DNA of 21,141 nucleotides from JANLSE01 sp038214135 (lineage in GTDB: Bacteria > Chloroflexota > Chloroflexia > Chloroflexales > Roseiflexaceae), in NCBI GenBank assembly GCA_038214135.1, contig JBBQSD010000114.1:1-21141 (forward strand), given 5' to 3'. Below are positions 16,057 to 21,141 of this stretch, piece by piece. A program made the translations under genes and the position numbers. Position 1 is the first letter of the stretch; every line of letters begins with the position of its first letter. The notes under the pieces are model-generated. The model was not told where the DNA came from. It saw only the letters and a program-made list of their open reading frames with translations, and searched no databases.

Positions 16057-17991
16057 TCAGCGGCGGGCGCGTTCCCGGCCATAGGCCTCGATCTCACCAA
16101 GAAACCGTGATGGTTTGGTTTCACGGCCACGCGCTCGCCCAGATGCCCACGAAAGATACAGGCGTTCAGCGGCGCGGGTGAGTGCAACATAGCATAAGCG
16201 GCGCTCTTCTTCAATCCCCGCTGGATCGATCAGGCTGCGTTCGTGTGGCAGTGTGCCTTCTTCCAGGCCACCAACAAAGACGACAGGCCATTCAAGGCCC
16301 TTGGCCGCATGGATCGTCAGGAGTTGGGCCTGATCGCGATCCTCGCGATCCTCATCGAGATTTGTCAGCAACCCGACCTCCTGTAGAAAATCGCTCAGAC
16401 TGGTATGTTCAGCGGCGGCGACCATCAGTTCTTGCAGATGTCCCCTGGCATCGGCCAGTTCTTCGGGATCGAGCCGTTTGGTCAGATCAGCCATATAGCC
16501 ACTGCGCTCAAGCACATCGGCCAGCAGATTATCCGGGGTGAAACTGCCATCGGCAAAGGCCCGCCAACGAGCCAGCAGATTGGCCATAAATTTGGCACCA
16601 TCGGCTGCTTTGGCCGATATACCCTGCCAGGCGGCTGGGGTTGCAAGCGCCTGGGAGAGCGAGAGATTGTGTTGGGCTGCATTGGCCGTGAGTATGGCAA
16701 TCGATTGGGCACCTAGCCCGCGGCTTGGCAGGTTGACGATCCGATTGAGGCTCAGGTTATCGGCAGGATTATTGATCGCCCGCAGATAGGCCAGCACATC
16801 CCGAATCACCGCTCTGTCGTAGAAGCCAGCGCTGCCGCGTACTGCATACGGAATTTTAGCATGGCGCAGGGCAGTTTCATAGGCGCGGCTCATCTGGCGG
16901 GTACGATAGAGCACTGCAATCTCACGCGGCCTGCGGCCCTGGTTGATCAGATCGCTGATTGTTCGGGCAATCTGATCGGCTTCGTCCTTGGCGTCCTTGG
17001 CATCCAGGATCATCAGGCAGCGCTCGCCCGGAACAGCGGCCACAGCAGCCCGCAACGCCATTGGCGGCACGGCTTTGCTATGGCGAATAATGGCGTAGGC
17101 AGCATCGAGGATTGATTGGCGGCTACGATAGTTCGTATCGAGTTCGATCACCACTGCATCGGAAAAATCTTTGGTGAAGCGCGTAATAATTGAATGATCG
17201 GCATTGCGAAAGCCATAGATGGCCTGCATCGCATCGCCAACAGCAAATAGCGAGCGCGGTTTGCCTGGCAGTGGGCGGGTGAGCAGTTCAATCAGCGCAT
17301 GCTGGCTTGGGTCGGTATCCTGGTATTCATCGACAAGCACATGCCGCCATTTGTGCTGGTATTCATCGAGCACATCCGGTTGTTCGGAAAGCAGCCGATG
17401 CGTCAGCAGGATCAGATCATCGAAATCCAGCGCATTGGCCTGTTCAAGCATGCGCTGGTAGCGGCGATAACACCCGGCCACAAAGGCATCGAGTGGATCG
17501 GCGGCAAAGCGCGCGGCATGGCGTGGGGTGAGCAGGCGGCTCTTGGAGCGCGATATACGGCGCAGTAGATCATCTGGTTCCAGCACAGCCGGTGAGCGCT
17601 CTTTGGCCGCATCAAGCGCCGCCGAGGCCAACTGCAACTGCTCATCGGCAGCATAGATCGTAAAATCGGCGGTATAGCTGCCAAGTTTACCAGCGATCTC
17701 GGCCCGCAGGATTTTGGCACAGACAGCATGAAAGGTGCCGCTGGTCAGCCCACGCACACGCTGCCCCAGACGCTGGCGCAGGCGTTCGCGCATTTCTCGG
17801 GCGGCCTTGTTGGTGAAGGTTAATGCCAGAATACTAGCAGGCGTTGCCTGATGTTGTTCGATCAGATAGGCGATCCGCAGCGTCAGCACACGGGTTTTGC
17901 CACTACCAGCACCAGCTCGCACAAGCACCGGGCCAATTGGGGCTATCACAGCAGCGCGTTGTTCGGCATTCAGGGAGCGTAAATAATCCAC
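16057..17991 (-). CDS. UvrD/PcrA/Rep-type superfamily 1 DNA helicase
   Basis: 644 residues; ATP-driven 3'-5' DNA unwinding, probably in repair or replication restart. Motifs in order: Q-motif region LNAEQRAAV, Walker A AGAGSGKT (26-33), ALTFTNKAAREM (Ia), TSGTFHAVCAKIL (Ib), VDEYQDTDPSQ (motif II, 220-230), FAVGDAMQAIYGFRNAD (III), ELDTNYRS (IV), LLTIHAAKGLEWPVVFV (V), and RRLCYVALTRAAERLYLS (VI). It ends about 35 residues after motif VI, so it lacks the longer C-terminal tail of PcrA/UvrD (around 720 residues). The start is GTG at 17991 without a clear Shine-Dalgarno; no in-frame ATG lies upstream. Which of UvrD, PcrA or Rep cannot be decided, so no symbol is given. Confidence 0.9.
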   Translation of the reverse strand: MDYLRSLNAEQRAAVIAPIGPVLVRAGAGSGKTRVLTLRIAYLIEQHQATPASILALTFTNKAAREMRERLRQRLGQRVRGLTSGTFHAVCAKILRAEIAGKLGSYTADFTIYAADEQLQLASAALDAAKERSPAVLEPDDLLRRISRSKSRLLTPRHAARFAADPLDAFVAGCYRRYQRMLEQANALDFDDLILLTHRLLSEQPDVLDEYQHKWRHVLVDEYQDTDPSQHALIELLTRPLPGKPRSLFAVGDAMQAIYGFRNADHSIITRFTKDFSDAVVIELDTNYRSRQSILDAAYAIIRHSKAVPPMALRAAVAAVPGERCLMILDAKDAKDEADQIARTISDLINQGRRPREIAVLYRTRQMSRAYETALRHAKIPYAVRGSAGFYDRAVIRDVLAYLRAINNPADNLSLNRIVNLPSRGLGAQSIAILTANAAQHNLSLSQALATPAAWQGISAKAADGAKFMANLLARWRAFADGSFTPDNLLADVLERSGYMADLTKRLDPEELADARGHLQELMVAAAEHTSLSDFLQEVGLLTNLDEDREDRDQAQLLTIHAAKGLEWPVVFVGGLEEGTLPHERSLIDPAGIEEERRLCYVALTRAAERLYLSWASGRARGRETKPSRFLGEIEAYGRERARR

Positions 17992-18012
17992 AGTTTTGTT
18001 CTCATAGGCACG

Positions 18013-18032
18013 AAAAAAGGGCGATTGCGCCC
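18013..18032 (-). promoter_or_regulatory. 5'-terminal hairpin with U-run in the helicase leader
   Basis: Minus strand GGGCG-CAAT-CGCCC then six T (18018-18013). It looks like an intrinsic terminator, but the predicted start (near 18033) is only a base or so upstream, too close for normal termination. It may protect the 5' end of the mRNA, or terminate transcripts entering from the repeat region. Confidence 0.5.
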
Positions 18033-18039
18033 GATGCAG

Positions 18040-18048
18040 AGTATACCA
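18040..18048 (-). promoter_or_regulatory. Extended -10 promoter for the helicase
   Basis: Minus strand TGGTATACT (18048-18040). The -35 position falls in the heptamer repeat (GACTCC), not a consensus hexamer. The predicted start is near 18033, about 42 bases before the GTG. Confidence 0.45.
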
Positions 18049-18050
18049 TA

Positions 18051-18131
18051 ACCGAGTATTCAGGAGTCAGGAGTCAGGAGTCAGAATGCGGAACCGAGTA
18101 TTCAGGAGTCAGGAGTCAGGAGTCAGAATGC
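18051..18131. repeat. Heptamer-repeat element, two ~40-bp units
   Basis: Units at 18051-18092 and 18093-18131. Each is ACCGAGTATTCAG followed by three GAGTCAG heptamers and AATGC. The same family occurs between nadA and nadB (5411-5705) and after the YiiX-like gene (18982-19019). Confidence 0.9.
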
Positions 18132-18145
18132 CAAGGACCGGGTAG

Positions 18146-18166
18146 GGGCGAACCTCGTGTTCGCCC
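18146..18166. repeat. Perfect 8-bp hairpin, likely dispersed repeat
   Basis: GGGCGAAC-CTCGT-GTTCGCCC, preceded by GGTAG and not followed by a U-run on either strand. It resembles the GGGCGA-type palindromes scattered in Chloroflexota intergenic DNA; that comparison is from memory. Confidence 0.55.
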
Positions 18167-18285
18167 GAAAAGGCCACCAACCCCGATTGCTCGCAGCCGC
18201 GGCATGATCAGCGAGCGTTGGCAAGCCACCAACATTCATTATGGGTTACAACTCTGGGTGCCGTAGCGCCTGGCCGCAGGAGGGT

Positions 18286-18313
18286 CCAGGGAACCTTCGG
18301 AACGGTTCCCTGG
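18286..18313. repeat. Perfect 10-bp hairpin containing GGAACGGTTCCC
   Basis: CCAGGGAACC-TTCGGAAC-GGTTCCCTGG. No U-run follows. It shares GGAACGGTTCCC with the palindrome at 18347-18363. The 18132-18370 stretch has no protein gene I can support. Confidence 0.65.
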
Positions 18314-18346
18314 TGCTGCCGCGCACAAGCGGATAAAGTAAAGCTA

Positions 18347-18363
18347 GCGGGAACGGTTCCCGC
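18347..18363. promoter_or_regulatory. 17-bp palindrome GCGGGAACGGTTCCCGC, possible operator
   Basis: Eight-base arms around a central G. It overlaps the -35 zone of the promoter at 18374-18384 and is followed by seven A. Second copy of GGAACGGTTCCC. It may be an operator for the YiiX-like gene or simply a member of a repeat family. Confidence 0.4.
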
Positions 18364-18373
18364 AAAAAAATGG

Positions 18374-18384
18374 TATCCTATAAA
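18374..18384 (+). promoter_or_regulatory. Promoter (-10) of the YiiX-like gene
   Basis: TATCCT with TGG in front (an extended -10) overlaps TATAAA at 18379-18384; either can serve. No clear -35. AGGAG follows 8 bases before the ATG at 18408. Confidence 0.4.
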
Positions 18385-18407
18385 TACACTATTCAGGAGC
18401 ATATGCA

Positions 18408-18977
18408 ATGTACGATACCTTTGAGCTACACGGCGTTACGATAAAAAGTGGTGATCTGATCTGCACCAGGGATGGCAACCAGCATGCTTTATTTAGTAAA
18501 GCCTATGAGGCACTCGGGCTGATTATTCCTGGGCCAATCGATCATGTGGCGATCTATGTTGGACCAGGGCCGCGCTTCATTGAGGCCGGACCATTTGGTG
18601 TGATCGACTATGAACTGCCCGGCAGCACCTGGGATTCGGCAGCAATCTTCAGGCGCCGCATGATTGCCGATACGATCTATGGAGTTGCCGATCCAGTCAG
18701 CGGGCGTGGGTTCAGCCCAGCGCTCGAAAACGCAATTCGCTATGAAGTGACACTATTCTGCAATACTCAGGCCGCCGACCGGAAGCCCTATAATGTGAAT
18801 TTCTTTGATTCGGCCAACCAACAGGCATTCTATTGTAGCCAACTGGCCTATGCAGCCTATAAACGGCATGGGATCAACCTAAACGTTGGCGAGGGCATTC
18901 CGGAACTCCCCGGAATCGGCAGCATTATCTTCCCGACCGAGATTTGGCATGCATGCCAGCAGACGCGAATTGAGTGA
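18408..18977 (+). CDS. YiiX/YaeF-like permuted papain-fold hydrolase
   Basis: 189 residues. The order of motifs is that of circularly permuted NlpC/P60-like (YiiX, C92-type) enzymes: GDLICTR (15-21), IDHVAIYVG with His46, FIEA with Glu59, then late in the chain AFYCSQLAYAAYKRHGI with Cys143 as likely nucleophile, and PTEIW near the end. The family acts on amide or thioester bonds (peptidoglycan or lipid-linked substrates in different members); the substrate here is unknown. There is no signal peptide, so it is probably cytoplasmic. AGGAG 8 bases before the ATG supports the start. It stands alone between repeat elements. Confidence 0.8.
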   Translation: MYDTFELHGVTIKSGDLICTRDGNQHALFSKAYEALGLIIPGPIDHVAIYVGPGPRFIEAGPFGVIDYELPGSTWDSAAIFRRRMIADTIYGVADPVSGRGFSPALENAIRYEVTLFCNTQAADRKPYNVNFFDSANQQAFYCSQLAYAAYKRHGINLNVGEGIPELPGIGSIIFPTEIWHACQQTRIE

Positions 18978-18981
18978 AGAG

Positions 18982-19019
18982 CCGAGTATTCAGAAGTCAG
19001 GAGTCAGAAGTCAGAATGC
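18982..19019. repeat. Heptamer-repeat element, single unit
   Basis: CCGAGTATTCAG, then AAGTCAG, GAGTCAG, AAGTCAG and AATGC: a slightly diverged copy of the 18051-18131 units. It begins only 4 bases after the stop codon of the YiiX-like gene. Confidence 0.85.
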
Positions 19020-19063
19020 TCAATTCATTGCATAGCGCCCTATGCGTCAGTGAGAATGCACCC

Positions 19064-19112
19064 TTCTGGATGCAGCACGCTGCGTCCTTACGGATGTGCG
19101 GGCATTCCAGAA
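19064..19112. repeat. Imperfect inverted repeat, ~49 bp
   Basis: TTCTGGATGC (19064-19073) pairs with GCATTCCAGAA (19102-19112) with one bulged T. GCAC (19075-19078) pairs with GTGC (19096-19099), and GTCC (19084-19087) with GGAT (19092-19095) around a TTAC loop. It may be a REP-like element or a structured RNA. Apart from this, the preceding repeat and the promoter at 19186, the 18978-19278 gap shows nothing. Confidence 0.45.
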
Positions 19113-19185
19113 TCAGTATTGTTTGCGAATATATGAACCCTCATCTGCGGTGTACCATCTCCTGACTGCCGCTAAGGCTGTTTCG

Positions 19186-19213
19186 TTGCTCACATTGACG
19201 TTGGTTGTATGAT
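19186..19213 (+). promoter_or_regulatory. Possible promoter of the DUF385-type gene
   Basis: TTGCTC (19186-19191), 16-base spacer, TATGAT (19208-19213). About 60 bases upstream of the start at 19279. Confidence 0.4.
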
Positions 19214-19278
19214 GAGTACACATCGTTAATTCGCCATTCATCAGGTGCGCCGTGACCATTGTAAGGAGTTTACACTAT

Positions 19279-19644
19279 ATGGATGCCCAGATCGAACAGG
19301 CCCTCAAGACCGATACGCTGATCGACATCACGACATATGGCAAGAAAACGGGCAACCCCAGCAAGATCGAGATCGTATTCCATAATTTCGATGGCACGAT
19401 CTATATCAGCGGGCTGCCAGGCAAGCGCGATTGGTACGCCAATCTGCTCGCCAACCCACAGTTTATCTTCCATGTAAAACAAAGTGCAACGGCGGACATT
19501 ACCGCCACAGCAACGCCGATCACGGATGAGGCAACGCGCAGGCAGGTGCTAACCAAGGTGGTGGCGCAGTGGAACAGGCAAGCTGAACTGGAAGCCTTTG
19601 TGCAATCCAGCCCGTTGGTATCGGTTCAGCTTGATGATGCGTAG
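19279..19644 (+). CDS. Small deazaflavin/flavin-dependent oxidoreductase (DUF385-type)
   Basis: 121 residues. LIDITTYGKKTGNPSKIEIV, then FDGTIYISGL, DWYANLLANPQFIFHV and ADITATATPITDEATRRQVL follow the layout of the split-barrel nitroreductase family that includes F420-dependent quinone reductases ('T.GRKSG..R..P', 'WY.NL.ANP...V'). The cofactor (F420, FMN or none) cannot be read from the sequence. AAGGAG (19262-19267) precedes the ATG at 19279; a GTG at 19252 would place that site inside the gene and is rejected. Its last codons overlap the start of the next frame. Confidence 0.7.
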   Translation: MDAQIEQALKTDTLIDITTYGKKTGNPSKIEIVFHNFDGTIYISGLPGKRDWYANLLANPQFIFHVKQSATADITATATPITDEATRRQVLTKVVAQWNRQAELEAFVQSSPLVSVQLDDA

Positions 19645-20113
19645 GAGCTTGCAATTCCTCCAACTGACAAAACGGCAGCGGGTTCTGGTCAGCAGCCGTT
19701 TGGGCGTTATGGGCTTTAGCATTCCAGCTGCGATTGCGGCACAATTGGCCCAGCCGGATCATAAGGTGATCGCAATCTGTGGCGACGGCGGTTTCCAAAT
19801 GGTCGTCGGCGAACTTGCAACGGCGGTGCAGTACCGTCTGCCAATCATCGTGATTGTGTTCAACAATGGCCTACTCCAGAACGTTACAGTACAGCAGCCA
19901 ACGCCATATGGCACAATCCTACAAAATCCCGATTTTGTCGCACTTGCCCGCGCCTATGGTGCTGATGGAGCCGTTATCGATGGGGAAACCGATGTGGATG
20001 CCGTCATGCGGCAGGCATTGGCGCAGCGCGATACACCATTTCTGATCGATCTGCGCTGTAACCCAAATATTATGGTTCCACTGAGCAAGTGGGAGAAGCA
20101 CTTTGAAGCATAA
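19634..20113 (+). CDS. Thiamine-diphosphate enzyme, isolated C-terminal domain (truncated acetolactate-synthase-like)
   Basis: About 159 residues, only the ThDP-binding domain of an enzyme that normally has around 550. LGVMGFSIPAAIAAQ starts the domain. GDGGFQMVVGELATAV to VFNN forms the GDG-x(25)-NN Mg/ThDP motif in full, and LIDLRCNP is near the end. The PYR domain with the catalytic Glu and the middle domain are missing. The first ~20 residues (MMRRSLQFLQLTKRQRV) do not fit the family. The ATGs at 19634 and 19637 overlap the preceding stop codon, so translation could be coupled. It may be a degraded gene end or one half of a split enzyme; no partner gene is present here. I favour a remnant, although the frame is intact. 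Confidence 0.65.
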   Translation: MMRRSLQFLQLTKRQRVLVSSRLGVMGFSIPAAIAAQLAQPDHKVIAICGDGGFQMVVGELATAVQYRLPIIVIVFNNGLLQNVTVQQPTPYGTILQNPDFVALARAYGADGAVIDGETDVDAVMRQALAQRDTPFLIDLRCNPNIMVPLSKWEKHFEA

Positions 20114-20194
20114 ATCACTAACGGATCCATCCGTATCGTGAGGTAGACTCTGAGGAATACCTACCATCCGATGCAGCAATGATAAGCAACGCAT

Positions 20195-20218
20195 ACGGAG
20201 GAATAAACACGGAGGAAT
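20195..20218 (+). promoter_or_regulatory. Duplicated Shine-Dalgarno, ACGGAGGAAT twice
   Basis: ACGGAGGAAT at 20195-20204 and 20209-20218. The second GGAGG (20211-20215) lies 7 bases before ATG 20223, which decides the start. The ATG at 20217 touches this site and is unlikely to be used. Confidence 0.55.
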
Positions 20219-20222
20219 GACC

Positions 20223-20699
20223 ATGGTTGAATTCGGGCCAATGACTGCAACTGAGTTTGATTCCTATTGCCAACGTGCGATTGCTGAATATGCCGATGAG
20301 CATGTCCAAAGTGGGCGTTGGTCTGCTGAGGAAGCACTTGATAATGCCGCACGCGAGTATCAGAAATTGCTGCCCGATGGCGTTGCAACACCTAACCATT
20401 TCCTCTACACATTAAAAGATGTGAGCACACATACGCCGGTTGGCATGCTATGGTATGCCATCGAAACAAAGGCCGCACAACAACGAGCCTTTATCTATGA
20501 TGTACGTATTGATCCCGCCTTTCGCCGCCAGGGATATGCGACGCAAGCGTTTCGCGCTCTAGAGGATCTTGTGCGTACACACGGAGCGCAACAGATACGC
20601 CTACATGTCTTTGGCCACAACCTGGAAGCGCGGGCGCTGTATGAGAAGCTTGGCTATATTGCCACCAATATCAACATGGCCAAGACGCTTGACGACTAG
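20223..20699 (+). CDS. GNAT-family N-acetyltransferase
   Basis: 158 residues. The N-terminal helices (TATEFDSYCQRAIAEYADEH) lead into the GNAT core: VGMLWYAIE (beta-4 region), RAFIYDVRIDPAFRRQGYAT with the acetyl-CoA loop RRQGYA (motif A), and IRLHVFGHNLEARALYEKLGY (motif B, with the usual N-x-A-x-x-L-Y-x-K-x-G-Y). The acceptor substrate is unknown. It has its own strong ribosome binding site and no operon partner. A hairpin at 20717-20747 follows the stop codon. Confidence 0.85.
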   Translation: MVEFGPMTATEFDSYCQRAIAEYADEHVQSGRWSAEEALDNAAREYQKLLPDGVATPNHFLYTLKDVSTHTPVGMLWYAIETKAAQQRAFIYDVRIDPAFRRQGYATQAFRALEDLVRTHGAQQIRLHVFGHNLEARALYEKLGYIATNINMAKTLDD

Positions 20700-20716
20700 T
20701 ATTAGATACCTGGGCC

Positions 20717-20747
20717 CCGTGTGGCGATGCATCGTGTCGCCACACGG
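20717..20747. terminator. Bidirectional terminator-like hairpin
   Basis: CCGTGTGGCGA-TGCATCGTG-TCGCCACACGG, a perfect 11-bp stem with a 9-base loop, between the ends of two convergent genes. The following plus-strand bases ACCTGTTT hold only a short T-run. Position and stem strength support termination from both sides. Confidence 0.6.
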
Positions 20748-20753
20748 ACCTGT

Positions 20754-21141
20754 TTAGAACAGCGTGGCCTGTTCCAACCCGCCATCACTCTCGCGCTCGG
20801 TATCATTCACGGGCGAATCCCATGGCAGGGCCGGAATGCTGGGCTGCCCATTCAATCGTTGCTGCAGTTCACGGCACAATTCCGGCGAACGAGCCTCGGT
20901 TGGGCAGTGCATGAAGAAGAATACCTGCGTCCCCTCGGCCACCCATTCGACAACCCGCGCAGCCCATTCATCGAGCAATTCGGCATTGCGTTGCACATCT
21001 GGGTGGCCAATATAGCGAATCAGCGCGATATTGGCGCTGCGTAATGGGCGCATTGGCACATCGGGTTTGTTATCGCGGGCGCGGTGCAGATCCTGTTCCG
21101 AGCCAGGCAGATCGCCGAGATCGAGTGGCCGCACATCCATG
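20754..21141 (-). CDS. DUF72 family protein, C-terminal part (partial)
   Basis: About 129 residues, open to the right edge of the window, so the N-terminal TIM-barrel part is missing. ALIRYIGHPD, ELLDEWAARVVEWVAEGTQV and FFFMHCPTEARSPELCREL match the C-terminal segment of DUF72 (YecE-like) proteins, where similar 'R-GH', 'W...W...G..V..F.HCPDD..AP.L' motifs occur. The family function is not established. The last ~30 residues are an acidic tail without a known role. It converges on the GNAT gene. Confidence 0.8.
   Translation of the reverse strand, partial: MDVRPLDLGDLPGSEQDLHRARDNKPDVPMRPLRSANIALIRYIGHPDVQRNAELLDEWAARVVEWVAEGTQVFFFMHCPTEARSPELCRELQQRLNGQPSIPALPWDSPVNDTERESDGGLEQATLF

Noticed and set aside
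18286..18363. T-box leader or intrinsic terminator before the YiiX-like gene
   Set aside because: No T-box consensus beyond chance GGAAC strings, and the hairpins are not followed by U-runs on either strand.
18974..19165. A 63-codon open frame after the YiiX-like gene
   Set aside because: It translates the heptamer repeat and the inverted repeat and overlaps the preceding stop; no ribosome binding site.

Overview
The window looks like chromosomal DNA of a filamentous Chloroflexota bacterium of the Chloroflexales/Herpetosiphonales kind. This is inferred from gene content, not proven: TPR-GAF-GAF histidine kinases of the style common in that group, a large YfhO-like membrane protein, a ferric-reductase-like flavoprotein, moderate GC, and many short intergenic repeats. 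No rRNA, tRNA or CRISPR array was seen.

Layout. (1) 1-432: the left end of an insertion sequence lies inside the start of a C5 DNA methyltransferase gene, leaving only about 51 codons with the FSGAGG motif. The transposase runs off the left edge. (2) 610-2839: a SAM-dependent methyltransferase (-) diverges from a six-helix ferric-reductase-like oxidoreductase (+). (3) 2842-6900: the de novo NAD pathway on the minus strand, in transcription order nadA, nadB, nadC. A 318-bp repeat block separates nadA from nadB. Upstream of nadA are two well-formed promoters, a duplicated 21-bp operator-like site and an intrinsic terminator. Together these suggest a repressible operon plus a possible ~130-nt small RNA. 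(4) 7246-10728: a YfhO-like membrane protein gene split by one in-frame TAG codon. (5) 10776-17991: a minus-strand block with a UvrD/PcrA-type helicase, a membrane PAS histidine kinase, and a 1277-residue TPR-GAF-GAF histidine kinase. No response regulator is nearby. (6) 18000-20700: small plus-strand genes among repeats and hairpins: a YiiX-like papain-fold hydrolase, a DUF385-type small oxidoreductase, an isolated C-terminal domain of a ThDP enzyme, and a GNAT acetyltransferase. (7) 20754-21141: the C-terminal part of a DUF72 protein, cut by the right edge.

How the genes work together. NadB oxidises aspartate to iminoaspartate, NadA condenses it with dihydroxyacetone phosphate to quinolinate, and NadC converts quinolinate to nicotinate mononucleotide. 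The other genes look like independent housekeeping or accessory units. Three genes show erosion: the methyltransferase cut by the IS, the amber-split membrane protein and the truncated ThDP enzyme.

I do not see a convincing new defence or biosynthetic system. The most interesting signals are regulatory and structural: the nadA upstream region, the heptamer-repeat family (5411-5705, 18051-18131, 18982-19019), hairpins at the very start of leaders, and the amber-split gene.
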